A stretch of 64,000 nt of DNA. Origin: Tubiluchus corallicola (Eukaryota > Priapulida > Priapulimorpha > Priapulimorphida > Tubiluchidae). Shown one piece after another: positions 51,122-63,135 of this stretch; the first letter of the stretch is position 1; each line of letters begins with the position of its first letter. The DNA lies in the NCBI GenBank assembly GCA_030141605.1, contig JAQGDQ010000039.1, forward strand, positions 436,001-500,000. Direction: 5' to 3'. The translations under genes were made by a program, and so were the position numbers. Under the pieces are notes generated by a model. That model was not told where the DNA came from, made no database searches, and saw only the letters and a program-made list of their open reading frames with translations.

Positions 51122-54100
51122 TTACGTAGCTCCACCCATCTGCAATTAATGAAATTAAATGAATTATTATTTAGAACTTTAAGTTGAGGGCTATAACTCA
51201 TCAACTCTGGTTATCCAACTAAGCTTGAACTGACAAAATAGGAAGTGTCACACAGCTAACAGAATGACATATAGTCACACAGAAAGAGATATATTTTCCA
51301 GATTAGAACACTTAAAATTTAAAATTGCTTGTTTAGACTTGTGGCAGCAGACCCTAGCTGTATAAATAACTGAAGTAACCTGGTAGTAAAAACAAATAAG
51401 CCTTTTCACAGTTTCGCTATGTGCGCGTGCAGCTATTGTAGGTCAGAAGTTATATGAACCCAGTGCGTCTTACTTAACTACAACTGTCACGTGACCTTAC
51501 ATACGTAACTACGTGTAGATGAAATGGGGGAAGAAGGTGGTTATTACTATGCTACTTGTTTGAAATTCTATTATTCTTGTCTGAAAACAGCTAGCAAAAC
51601 AGCAGCAGCAATCCACCTAAAATGAAATAACTGGAGCGAAATTAATGCCACTATTAACTGTTACTATTACCTTAGCATGGGCTGCAAGGCATTGTCAAGT
51701 GTAAAAAAATGTGTTGCTTTGTTCACTTAACCTTTGACCTTTTCATGATTATCAATTGCATGAAAAGTGAAAAGGCTTCTTGTTTAAGATTGCTATCAAA
51801 ATCAGTTTATATTAAACTTTGAAGCCACTGCAATGGTATCCACTGCTTTTGGTAGTTGTGCCAAGTGCCGTAGGAAATATCGGCAGTTTTTAACTACAAA
51901 AACAATTGCAACTAAAGTACTCTGCTCTTTTGAGCAATCTGCTGAAAGTTGATGTTATATGTCTAAATTTCGTGCACCATAAAGCATATCTACAGCCCGT
52001 TACTAAATATAACAATCACGCGCATATGAATTTTCACAATTATCCCAATTAGGGCACTAAAGTTACATTTACCATACCAAACAGTATGTGAATTAAAATT
52101 AATAATATGTCAGTTATCACCAACCAACAATTGGTAAAACAAGTACTGTTTACTTTATTTGTCTGAATTACTATAAAAAATCAAAAGTTATTATCAAAAG
52201 ACTGATTTTAGTTGTCTTTAATACATGCACTTACGTTTATGGCATTTATTTCATCTTCTGTCAATGTCTTCCTCTGAAAAGGGTTAGACAGGTTTATGTG
52301 TGGCTGTGTTGGTTGAGACTCTGGACTTGCTTGAGACACTAGTGATGGTGATGGTGGTGGCATTCTTGAAGCTACAAATGAGCATACATGTATAATAAAT
52401 AAAGTATAAGTTGCCTCTACTAAGTGAGAAACTGAATATTCAGTACATTAAAAGTTCAATGGCGCGTAGTTCAGACTAGAGTTATCTCGCAACTTATTGC
52501 ACAACTTCCCTCTGAGAGTGTCAACTTATGCATGAACTTTCAGCAACTCACACTGAGTTGAGAGGGAAGTTGCCAAGCCAGTCACTTTACTCTCAGAGAA
52601 AAGATGCACAATAAGTTGAGAGAGAACTCTCTAGTCTGAATGCGGCATTAAACTATCCAGTTTTATGCTTTATATTAGTCGCACTAAATTATTTGTACTC
52701 AGATCTTAGTAAAAGAATACTGTTTTTTAATATACTTCAGCTTCCTCATTTAGTTTATTAGTACTCAGATTTATTCAGACATTAGGAATAAATTCTAGAT
52801 TTCAAAAAAACGTCATAAAGAAATATTAGAACTACTCGTAAATATTGTAACATCTATTTTTCATTTACAAACAACAGCAACATCAAATCTTGAGACTACA
52901 CAAGTATTTATATTCAGTTATAAAGTGCCTGAAGGTATCTGACCCAAGTTTGTGAGTGGTTAAGTACTTACATACAATCAAAAGTTTTTATCAGCAAGTA
53001 CATATTCCTCCATCTAAAAACGTACCCTGAGACACTGTACTTGTAGATGGAGATGAATCAGCTAATCTATTTCCTCCATATCGGAACTTAATTAAAGGTG
53101 TGTGGCCTCTCTTAGCCAGAGTCTGAAAAGGCATTATTTTTGTAAGTAAAAGAATTTATTGACAAAAGTTTCATTAATTACTGATTTACCAAGTAAGAAA
53201 TTAGAGTAAAAACCATTAGGTCTACTTTTCAAAATGTTGTTGCTTTTCCTGTGGTTGGGCCTGCAAGATATAGCTTTTATGCTGAATATTTTTATGTAGG
53301 CTGACATTACAATTTGTTCACCAAAATTGAAAATCGCCATTATAGCAAAAACAGTGTATGAAGTGCTGCCACTAGTAGCAAAGCCATGCGCGGGTAATTG
53401 CAGTTACCACCATCTATTGGACAAAAGGTGAAGCAAAAATCTATCTATTGCAACAAATGCAACAAATGATTCGCTAAACACTTGCTAAAATCATGTACTC
53501 ATTCTGACTTCAGTTATTGTGCATAAAATCAAGAAAACAATTTCTTCATAACAACGCACTGACATTGCGCACTGTGTGAGCGGCACCATTGAAAGGGTTA
53601 TGAAAAACTCCAAAAAGGAGTTTCTGACCTCTTTTTTGTAGCATGTTCTAATTAATATCATAATGATTGAAATTGAAGCACAAGAAGTTGAATGACCTGC
53701 TTATAGTAGACAGATAATCAATATGATTCATAAAAGGAAGCTCCTGCATTTTAAATCCATGTGAGTCTTAAAATGACTGGCCAGAAGATCTAGATAAAGG
53801 GTTTTCTGTTGACCTAATATTTTACGATTTGCAGAAGGTCTTCGATAAAGTTCCATATAGAAAGCTCATGTTAAAACTTGCCGCACATGGGATCTCTGGT
53901 AACCTCTGCCACTGGATAGAAGACTTTCTTAAAGACTGCTCACAATGCATTAGAATCAACTCAGAGAAATCTTTATGGAGGCCCATCAAGAGTGGAGTGC
54001 CACAGAGAAGTGTATTAGGGCCTATACTATTCCTTATGTTCATCAATGATCTACCAGCCAATTTTGAAATAGTGAAAATATTTGCAGATGATACAAATAT

Positions 54101-56018
54101 CTATAGGATACTGAAGTCAAATACTGGCTACCATGAAATCCAAAATGATGTTAACTTATTAGACGTGTGGCCACATACGTGGCGAATGTCTTTCAACATG
54201 GAAAACTGTAAGGTTCTACATCTAGGGAAGACAATGCAAGTCACGGCCATTATATGTGTAATGACACAAATCAATCAGTTACAATAATAGCAGTAATAAA
54301 ACAGAAAGACTTGGGTATTTTAATTTACCAGTTTGTCATGTTTGATGAACACACTGATGAAATATCTAAACGAGCTAAAAACGATTATGAATAATGAGGC
54401 ACTCCTTCATCTATATGGACACTGATATGAAGGCTATTTTATACATTCATAAGACCAATACTAGACTACGGTGATTTAATTTGGTCTCCACCCAAACTTC
54501 AAGCAATACATAAGGTAGAATCTATTCAATGGAAAGTCACCAAATTTGTACCATCAATGAAAGATCTACCATATGTAGAGAGAATGCAGAGATTGAATTT
54601 ACCATCCTTACATTTCGGAAAAAAAAGAGGTGACTTAAGCATGATGTATCGTATATACAACCTTACAAGTATCGATCTAGCAGAAAATATTCTTCAGGTA
54701 ATCCTTGTGGAGCAGGATATAAAATCACAAAGCCTAGATGTAGAAACAAGAACAGATTCATTTTCAAAGTGATAAATGATTAGAATTCCCTCACCACATC
54801 AGCAGCTCAATGCAAGAAGAAACTAGACATGTATGGGAAGACCATCCAATGAAGTTCCATGACCCATTCCAGCCATTTTTTAAAAATCCAACCCTTCTGC
54901 AACACCATTTCAATTTATCATAAACCGACACATCTGACCCTTTTACACACCACCACTGACCATGCTTCCTCACCATACCATAACAACTGCCGCTAGGTGA
55001 CACTTCCACTTGAGAGACCACTTTTGAGATGAGAAAAACATAAATGAAAAGTGCTAGAGAGAAAACGTGTGATAAAATGATTAACAGAGTATTAACAAGA
55101 AAGATAACTATGGGCAAAAAAACTACTTATAACCTTCGCCCTGTACGATCTATGGTAATTTATTCACTGCCGCTAAGTCTGATTTTTGCTACCGATACAA
55201 ACACTAGTAATTTATACAATTATAGTTATTACTACAAGTATAATATATAATTTAATCTCTTCTCCCCCACTTAAATTTGGGTACATATATGTGTATATAT
55301 ATATAATTGTATATACAAGTAAGTGGTGCATTAACAGATAATCAGATAATTCAAATTCGTAACTATTTAAAAATTTTCACTCTTTGAGGCTCACTCAAAG
55401 TCGTAATTATATATTATGTTTTCCTTTCTCAACTTTCAGGTTTATTGGTCTTATACTATTGCTACTATTACTTCATCCTTATTTACATTATCAAGTTATC
55501 TACAGAAGCATACATAATTATAATCATTTTTTCATTTAAGTAAGGTATGTTAATGACCATATGGGCGTACTGTCTTCTTCTATGTACACTCACCTCGCAC
55601 TACTCAAATTATTTTATTTTAAATTTATTAATGTGTTTGATATTTTATTTTTTGATCTGTGAAATAAAATTCATAGTTCATAAAAAAATCGCACTCTGCA
55701 AACAGTCGTGTCTGCAAAACAATCTGATATTGATAACACAGCTGGCATAATCAAGCTGTCAATGGCTAATGTGGGTAACTCAAATGACATGCTTTAGCTG
55801 GTGCTTGAGACCACTACGTGGAATGTTCGCTCCTGCTGACATCCTTGTGTATAACAGCTCTATACTATCTCGCCTTGCAAGCATATGTATCAATATCCTG
55901 GTTACCACTAGACAGCCTGTAACCTCATCAAGGGGAAAGCCCTTCAAAATCGCAAGTCATATCTATTGGCGCAACTTCGAACTACCTGCACTGCTTTACC
56001 CGTTGCGTTCATGGCCAT
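51122..56018 (-). CDS. mrps36: KGD4/MRPS36-like subunit of 2-oxoglutarate dehydrogenase complex
   Basis: KGD4 (once named MRPS36) ties the E3 subunit to the E1-E2 core of mitochondrial 2-oxoglutarate dehydrogenase. Four coding exons in transcript order: 56018-55986 (11 codons), 53122-53026, 52371-52235 and 51139-51122 (five codons plus stop); 94 codons plus TAA, phases 0, 1, 0. The N-terminal block KAVQTLAKRGHTPLIKF matches the family's VVKPHTPLIRF-type core. The C-terminal block RKTLTEDEINAINMGGAT ends in GG two residues from the stop, like the RKLVSQEEMEFIQRGG end of the human protein. The middle is Ser/Pro-rich and poorly conserved. Human length is 103. Intron 1 holds a dead retrotransposon. 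The small terminal exons make this gene easy to miss; the two motif matches and unbroken phase give good confidence. Confidence 0.86.
51395..51778. mobile_element. TIR element, family D, copy 2
   Basis: The left end AATAAGCCTTTTCACAG matches copy 1 exactly; the right end is GTGAAAAGGCTT. The shared interior includes GTCACGTGAC (51486-51495), TAGCATGGGCTG, GTTGTCAAGTGTA and TTCACTTAACCTTTGACC. It lies in KGD4 intron 3. Confidence 0.85.
51486..51495. promoter_or_regulatory. GTCACGTGAC palindrome in family D copy 2
   Basis: Same perfect palindrome as in copy 1, kept although flanking sequence has diverged. Function unknown. Confidence 0.5.
52457..52652. mobile_element. Foldback element (near full-length inverted repeat) in KGD4 intron 2
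   Basis: The arms TCAGACTAGAGTTATCTCGC... and TCAGACTAGAGAGTTCTCTC... (read inward on opposite strands) stay aligned through CAACTTATTG and on to AACTTCCCTC/GAGGGAAGTT near the centre. About 195 bp, with almost no unpaired middle. Its target duplication is unclear. Confidence 0.85.
53771..54830 (+). pseudogene. Non-LTR retrotransposon reverse transcriptase relic
   Basis: Dead 3' half of a LINE reverse transcriptase inside KGD4 intron 1, opposite strand to the gene. The open part (to 54287) shows FYDLQKVFDKVP (motif A), SGVPQRSVLGPILF (motif B, with R where G is usual) and FADDTNIYR (motif C). Near 54240 the frame shifts; KQKDLGILIY, RPILDYGDLIWSP and RGDLSMMYRIYNLTS continue the protein in other frames with stops, and the last part fades near 54830. 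The motif set suggests a CR1/Jockey-type element; I cannot fix the clade. The missing 5' part fits usual 5' truncation. Confidence 0.88.
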
Positions 56019-57645
56019 AAGAAAATGCAGAAATTTTATAAAGACGGTTTTTAATGCTCGATCCTGGTTTGACGGTGTCCTCTTCAAGCAATAACGCCAA
56101 TCTTTTTTCGCATTGCTGCTACGGGAATGTTTTTTCAAATTTCATTTATTGGCAGACCACCATAGCTCCTAGCTCTATGGCTTGTTCTGCGTAGCTGCGC
56201 ATATCAAAAATTTCACTGTACTGAACTGTAAGCAGAAAGTTTCAAAACCCTGATGAATGAACCTTCAATTTGATATAAAGTTAACGAATTATCATTATCT
56301 AGAAGAATGAATACAACTAACACACAAATGCGCGAAATTACCTGAACTAGAGAAAACTACTCACTACTAGTCACTAGATGACAAAATCAGACAAATATCC
56401 ATTTAGGTTAGACAATTTGTACTTAATTTTTATGAAAGCAATAATTAAATTTAATCGTTTAAGCTCTTCACGCACAATGAGCTTCTTTACATGAACACCA
56501 ACTGAAATGTTAACTTTTTGATGAGCACGTTTTCACATAAAGCGCAAAGAGAATGATTTGTTCAGAATATTTAACTATTTAAGTTAATTTGATAACAAAG
56601 TTCAAATAAAAATAATCCATTATAATGTTTAAACTCACTGTGCATCTCAAAAATCAAAGTTGTTTTGTTAAATATCTCACATAATACTGATCTATAAGTA
56701 CTCAAACAATTATTACAGCTAAAAAAACAACTTTATTTCAATTGGTTTACAAAGTTTGTATACAACAGACACCACTTATAATTATACCTAGTGAATATAA
56801 GACAGTAGTAAGGCACAATAAGTCATCAGCAAGACATACAAAGGTGCATTCCTTTCGAAAAAACTAAATTTGGGAGTTTTTGTACCTGAAGTCCTGAACC
56901 CAACTGAACAATTTTTAGAAATAAAGATGCTCATCTTGATTTTTTTCTTTTTTAGAATTGTCACATCATAATGCCTGCTGACATATACAGTACTACTAGT
57001 AAATGGTTTTCCAGTACATTAAGTGATTAGAATGAAGAAATAGTACATTAATTGTTACAGCATCATTGGAAAATTCCAATATTTATTTTGAAAAGTAACA
57101 TTAGTGGCTAAATACTGTTCTGTAAATTAATAATAACCATTGTCATGACAACTACACACACTCTATGTGATCAATTAAATACTGATTTGTAGAAATAATA
57201 TCACAGTTAACATAAAACTCTAATCTATGAATTTCTAGCTACTAATCAATCTGTTAAAACTATTTATTCCCTCATTGGTAATACTAACCATAATACACCA
57301 TTGCGGCTGCAAAAATATCTATGACGAATACAATAATATGATGGCAATATGCATACTGACATAGCAAAGTTTGTTAACATTATATTCAGGAGATACATGC
57401 AGTAACTGCCCTACGCAGCAAAAAATTCACGAAGTTGCAACATATGTAGGTATATATGTAGCCGTCAATGATGTCAATACTCCACAGCAAAAATGAAAAT
57501 TGCTCACGTCCCTGACATTCCTAAGATGGTCTTTCATGCTTAGTGGTGGGCATTCACGTACAACTGTTTTTCATAAAACCCTGCTCTTGTCTACCACATT
57601 CTTCAAAAAACTCCTATCAGATGAATTGAGCTTTTTCAAAAAAGC
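56019..57645. other. Tandem spacer between BORCS7 and KGD4
   Basis: Both genes are on the minus strand with 1.6 kb between the BORCS7 stop and the KGD4 ATG. TTTATT at 57263-57268 (AATAAA in sense) could end BORCS7. The spacer is AT-rich; a small exon-like match at 56864-56903 was judged false. No other gene seen. Confidence 0.5.
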
Positions 57646-60600
57646 TCACGGAGGTGGTGATCTTGGATTTATTAAACTTCTAGCATGATCTTTCACTTCA
57701 TCTATTCTTTCTGCACTAAATACAGAACCACACAGAATACACATAAAATATGTTAATACTAGAGTGCGTGTGATGTTTCCAAGATTAACTTTTAGAAGTT
57801 AGAAATATGATTTACAAATTAATGGCCAAAATGCAAACCATCACTGCAGAGACAACACGCTTAGTGGTCTATTCAGATTTTTAAATAAAAAAGCCAAGAT
57901 TAAAAGATCAAATAATAACTTTTGCTACACGACGTAAAATAAACCGTCTCACTCCCAAATACTGTTGCAATTTTTCTGATCTTTTGCCTCCTAGACAATG
58001 CACAATCAAGTCGGTGACCAAGTAAATGATTAAAAATCACGGTAAGCCACAAATGCTGTTACAGCAGAAAAATTTCGAATTACTTCAAAATGATATAAAA
58101 GAAATTCAACAGCATTTGTGGCAATAACAAGCCTAAATAATAAATAACTTATGTACGAGAAACATAGTTACATTTTAGTTAATTACATATTTATATATTT
58201 ATTAATCGTTAAGAAATTGTTAGTTACCTTTTTTCCATAGCTTCTTGCCTGCAAACCAAAGTAATAAGAGATATTAGCCCAAAAAATGTAATGAAAAAGC
58301 AGAACACATTTTATAACTTTAAATTAAAGGGAAAACATCTTTTATTAGTTTATAGGCTGAAACATGGCTAACCTAGGTGAGGCCAGAGAAGCTGAATAAA
58401 AATTAGAGCTGCATGTTCACAGGACCTTTAAAAGAAAACTGGGTTACAACTGTTATACTGCAGTCTACATGCTAATTAACTAATACTATTTGAGTCATAT
58501 CCTTTTAGTGATACATACGTTTTGTCCACGTTATGTTGTCAGTAGGTGACAGGGTCACCGCTCTAATTCCTCACCGTGAACTAACTGAGATCCTCCTACT
58601 ATACTCACCATTCTCAAATATTCCTCCCTACCTTCATGGGGCAGAGATAAAAATTTTCTGTCTATGGTCAGTAGTTAGCAGCTTAGCACCTGTTAGTACT
58701 TCTACTATTTGCCACTGTTCAGGACATGACCTATAGATGACCTTGACATGGTCATCATCTTCTTGTCTCAATGTTAGCCTACACCAAGATCTCAAACTAC
58801 TACAGATGGTTCAGATATGATCTAGCTTAAACTCAAATTTTAGATGGAGGATGAAGCTACAGATGGTGGAAAGCCCGCAGCCCGACAAAGTTGGGGGCCT
58901 AAAAATGAAAACAAGTCAATCATACAGAAATGCAAATTCAAAACTTTGTTTAGGAGCCTGCTTTCAAATAATGATAAACATTGATGACTGATCGAAGATT
59001 TTGAAACTTCGAAAGATTTTGAAGTTTACGTATTTACAATTCTGCAACCTCGTAAATTAAATGGCCAAGTGCAGGTAAAGTGTAAATTTTCTATAAAATC
59101 TTACTAACTATTATAAATTTATACAACTTTAAGCATTAAATAATAAACTTACTGGAAATGCAGATGATTTGCCAAAAGCTGCATCTTTTTAAGACTCTGA
59201 AAAGTGTAAAAATATTGACAAAAACCTATTCAAGCTAAAATTGTTTCATGTTGCTAGCAGTTCTTGAAATGTCTCATAGAATCAATTGGCTTTCACATAA
59301 AATTAAAGAAAATTACCTATAAATAACCAAGTATTCTCTTCACTCTTTTACATCATAAAATTATGAATGGTTCACCCTTTTTGGGTGTAGTGTGGGCTTA
59401 GAATAGCTGAAAAAAGGAGAAAGGATTTGAGAAAAGGAGACACTGGTGAAAGGGGCACTGGTGCTAAATGCATGCAGTTTAAACACATTTGAAACAATTT
59501 CTTGCACATGTTGGGAGCCAGAGCGAACTACACATGCATCAACTATACTTTAAAAAGTGGGTGTGGCTGGGCCATGAGACAGGAGTCAAAAAGAAGGCAA
59601 AGTGTCAGCTGATTAATTCAAAAAACATTCTATCTAAATCAAACTTCTGGAATGGCACTAGTAAGAGCGACTTTAGGTTAAACGATCAAGGTCTCTCAGT
59701 GTCAATATAGTGAATTTTAAAAATTGGTATACTGAAATTCACAAAATTAGTACACCCAACTTGTGAAGGCATTTTATACAGTAGGGACAAAATTGTAGGA
59801 AGCTAACCTCGGTTAAACATTAAAATGATAGAAAATGAAAAGCAAAGTGAAATGTAGTCAGTATACCATTTAATGTGCCAAAGACACCTGTTCCTACAGT
59901 GCAATGCCTACAACAATCAGAACAAGTACCTGGGAACCAGAAGTATAACTTAGCTTGAGTTTTCTGCAAATATGGGACTTTACTATCTATTGTCTGTTAA
60001 AAAATTAAAAATGGGAAAATTATGTAAAAGCTTAACATTTAAATTTTCTGCTTGAAAATTAGTTTCCATACACAGCATAAGCTGGGGTATTTGGTAAAAA
60101 ATTCTTTTTATAGTATTTCCATCTCACAAAAATTAATGTATAACAGTAAGTACGCTTAGTTTACTTACAGTGTCAGAATTCTCTATAGCATGTTCTTGAA
60201 GAACAAAGTTCTTTGTCGTTAATGATAAAGTCTAAAAAATATATGCAAAATTATATTACAATCTTATATTTCACAAACATGTATCAATATATATGTGTAT
60301 ATAGAGAAAAAATAAAAATGGACAAAAGCTGTCAAAAGAAAATTAAATAGCAAGTGTCGAAAGCACATTGTTAAACAAAATAAACATATTCCCACAGACA
60401 GAAAAATCCACTAAAAAAATAACTCACTTCAGAAACATAATTAGTCTCAAATGATATTTCATCCTAATTTGTTAAAGGGTATACTCATTGATTCAGAGCA
60501 CACTCGATGTAGCCACAGATTCACCCAAGTGGAAGCTGAAGGTATACAATACATATGACGTCTGTTGATGGTTAAAAAAGGACATGAAATTTCCACCTCG

Positions 60601-60773
60601 GCTCACTGTCAGTATTTTACGCTTACCTCAGCAGCCTTTGTTCCTTTTAACAGTTGATTAGCAAGCACACCTGTGTCTTCAATGTTTCTCTGAATTTTTC
60701 CTGCTAATCTAATCTTAGCTTCTTTATTACGCTGATTTTGCTGCTCCTGAGCAGCCATCATCATCATTTGCAT
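57646..60773 (-). CDS. borcs7: BORCS7-like subunit of the lysosomal BORC complex
   Basis: BORC sits on lysosomes and recruits ARL8 and kinesin so that lysosomes move outward along microtubules. Five coding exons in transcript order: 60773-60627, 60239-60177 (approximate outer borders), 59196-59153, 58248-58228, 57715-57646; 114 codons plus TGA, phases 0, 0, 2, 2. NQLLKGTKAAE, then KNFVLQEHAIENSD, SLKKMQLLANHLHFQQEAME and a charged helix ending SLINPRSPPP line up with the human protein (about 105 residues) in order. The first exon starts two bases after an acceptor (TTTTTCAG), so ATG at 60773 is the first possible start there; an upstream coding exon cannot be excluded. The run MQMMMM at the start is low complexity. 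Confidence 0.86.
58046..58122. other. 15-bp perfect inverted repeat in BORCS7 intron
   Basis: GCCACAAATGCTGTT (58046-58060) faces AACAGCATTTGTGGC (58108-58122) across a 47-nt AT-rich middle. It could be a tiny foldback element or a hairpin RNA precursor. It lies just downstream (in transcript sense) of exon 58248-58228, about 100 nt from its donor. Confidence 0.7.
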
Positions 60774-61112
60774 TTCTGAAAAATGAACAAAATAATTACA
60801 TGGAAAGCTGCATAGATGTTGAGCACAAATGCTTCGGCTTAGAAACAACTGTATCAAAACTATATATTAGACACAGCTTAAAATCTTGGGCCCAGTTTGC
60901 ATTTATCTGTCTGTTGACTAGAATGGATCAAAACTTTCAATAAATTTAACAGTTTTGCATCTTAAAAATAAATTAGAAAAAACACTAAGCTTCTACTTAA
61001 AAATTCACATAATTCTCATACATAAAACAAGAATTAGAATTCATATGGTGTATGGAGTATTTGCTCTCAGTAACTTATAGATCAGTGTGAAACATACTTA
61101 ATCCTCAGTGTA

Positions 61113-61517
61113 CAGTGTTCCCTCGCTACTTCACAGTTCGTGTATCGCGGGCTGGCTGCTTCGCTGGTTTTCAAAAATATTAATATAAAATATTTATCAC
61201 AGTATTTTCGCTGTTTTGCGGGTTTTTGCGGGTTTTTGCGGTACTCCATATCAAATTTTTAAAATTACATATTTAGGTTTAAGAGTTTAAAACATTTTTT
61301 TGAATATTTAGGTAAAGTTTTTTAAAAGGTACATGTACAATATGGGAAAAGTTATTGAGGGAATGGGAAAGGGCTATATATAAGAGTGTGGGGAGGGTTT
61401 ATAAAGACTTAAAATAATGTATAACTACTAAAATAAGTATAGCGTCCCTACTTCGCAGAAATTCACTTATCGCGGGAGACCTGGAACCGAACACCCACGA
61501 TAAGTGAGGGAACACTG
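61113..61517. mobile_element. Tigger-like non-autonomous element
   Basis: The inverted ends CAGTGTTCCCTCGC and GTGAGGGAACACTG are flanked by TA on both sides (61111-61112 and 61518-61519). Subterminal TATCGCGGG and TTATCGCGGG words and a short GCGGGTTTTT tandem repeat lie inside. The 405-bp interior lacks a transposase. Confidence 0.87.
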
Positions 61518-62879
61518 TATATCCAGAGCTTTGAATATCCAGTGCAGTTAATAAATGTTCAATAATATCTTCTTTGCTCAAACTTACAAGACACAAGAAC
61601 TGGTACTTGAACTCATTTTTATAGTTTCCAAGAACTTTTATAATGTTTAATCATACTTTTAATAATATATGTTTCTTACTTCTTCTGGATTGCATGCAGT
61701 GTCTAGATCATCTACTTTTTTCTCAATGATCTACCTTTAATCTACATCTACTTTTACAGCATTCACACATACTATTATCTATTTTATCTAGTTTGGTAAA
61801 CAAAATTAAAATTTCACATTATAATGTCAAGATTCACATTATATCAATAATATCAGCAAAAGTAGACCACTGATTATGACAGCTTAGGTGGTCTCTTCTT
61901 TTAAATGAGAAATAACATTCTAGATTGCTAATATATGTACACTATTTTTTATTTTTACAAATGTCTGTAAAAAAATTACTAGGCAATTATTAATTAATTA
62001 TTACACGTATTATATAGTTAGCAAATTCAACTGCATCATATCTTTTCCTGAAAAAAAATCAGTGCCATTTAACACTATTAGTGAACTTAGTGGCCACTTA
62101 GGCCTAAAAACCTTTTACTGACTGAGTAATTGGAGTGACAAACATCTAATAAACAGAACAGATGATTTTTCCCTTATAATAATTATTGCATTAACATTAA
62201 ATACATTAAAGTGTTAGCTGTATTCTTTAAAGTGTCTATGTTTCAATATTAAATCATGTGCGCATCCATCTTGTGATCAGTTTGGCTGGTGCGACATGTT
62301 TCCGTTAGCCACGTTTTTGTGTTTACCATCAGTTAGTCACGTTTTTGTGCATATTTTAATTCTGTTGCCTTTTTTTATACCAGAAATGTCGTACGTAATA
62401 TCATTATAATGCCCTTTATAACATATATAATGTAGCTGTAATCTGTAGTTTTACACGTATATAATTTTTATCTTGTGCTTGCCAATGAAAACTGGATTTT
62501 TGTACATTAAACTAAATTGAGCTGTTTACATTATGATATAATATAGGAATCTTTTTTCGGTGATTAAAAACTTACAGGAAATCTTTGAAATTATGGGTTT
62601 GAGCTTAGGGCAAAATTTTCAAATATTTAATAAACTTCAATTACTTCAAGTTTAATTGTTCTCCCAGTTTTCATCATCAATAAAAATTAAACAAATTTCA
62701 AGTTTTCCGACATCTTAACTTTGGCTGATTTTTTCCTGCACATTTTTTTTATTAAACATTCGATCTTTCTCTTTACTAGCATCTTTATTGTTTTTTTCGA
62801 GTCCTCCACTACCTCATTATACCATATACCTCTTTCAAACACTTTATCAATTGCATTTAGAATATCTTACTTGACAGGT

Positions 62880-63135
62880 CACTTAATTTTCTTCAATTTG
62901 GATAGGGGTGACTGACTTGGTGACCCTTAGTCCTTTAGCCACCCCGTCCCTTTTCCATCTTTATTTTGGTTTATTGCTTTTGTTTATGTTTATTTTGTAA
63001 AATTTAGAGACAAATAAATTATTTACTTACTTACAGTAATAGAATAGAATATTTATTTATTAATCCCTTTCACTAAAAAAACAAATAACAAAAGAGAAAT
63101 GATGTGTATAAATGACGACGGGGTGGTGAAAAAAA
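62880..63135. mobile_element. Tail-to-tail pair of retroelement 3' ends (tentative)
   Basis: CCACCCCGTC (62939-62948) followed by T-rich sequence and ACAAATAAATTATTTACTTA runs rightward. The reverse complement of 63117-63126 gives the same CCACCCCGTC, followed on the minus strand by a similar T-rich stretch and AATAAATAAATATTC. The two tails meet near 63040. This suggests two copies of one 3' end in opposite orientation. Confidence 0.45.

Noticed and set aside
54791-55117. 108-codon minus-strand frame
   Set aside because: It overlaps the decayed 3' part of the LINE relic in antisense; no domain.
56864-56903. Candidate last exon of BORCS7 on the minus strand (TTGGGTTCAGG... after GTTCAG)
   Set aside because: Phase fits but the translation (WVQDFRYKNSQI) does not resemble the family end. 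The exon at 57715-57646 fits phase and gives a helix that aligns with the known C-terminus.
56019-57645. BORCS7-KGD4 as an operon
   Set aside because: Same strand, but a 1.6-kb gap, a possible poly(A) signal between them and no acceptor before the KGD4 ATG argue for separate transcripts.
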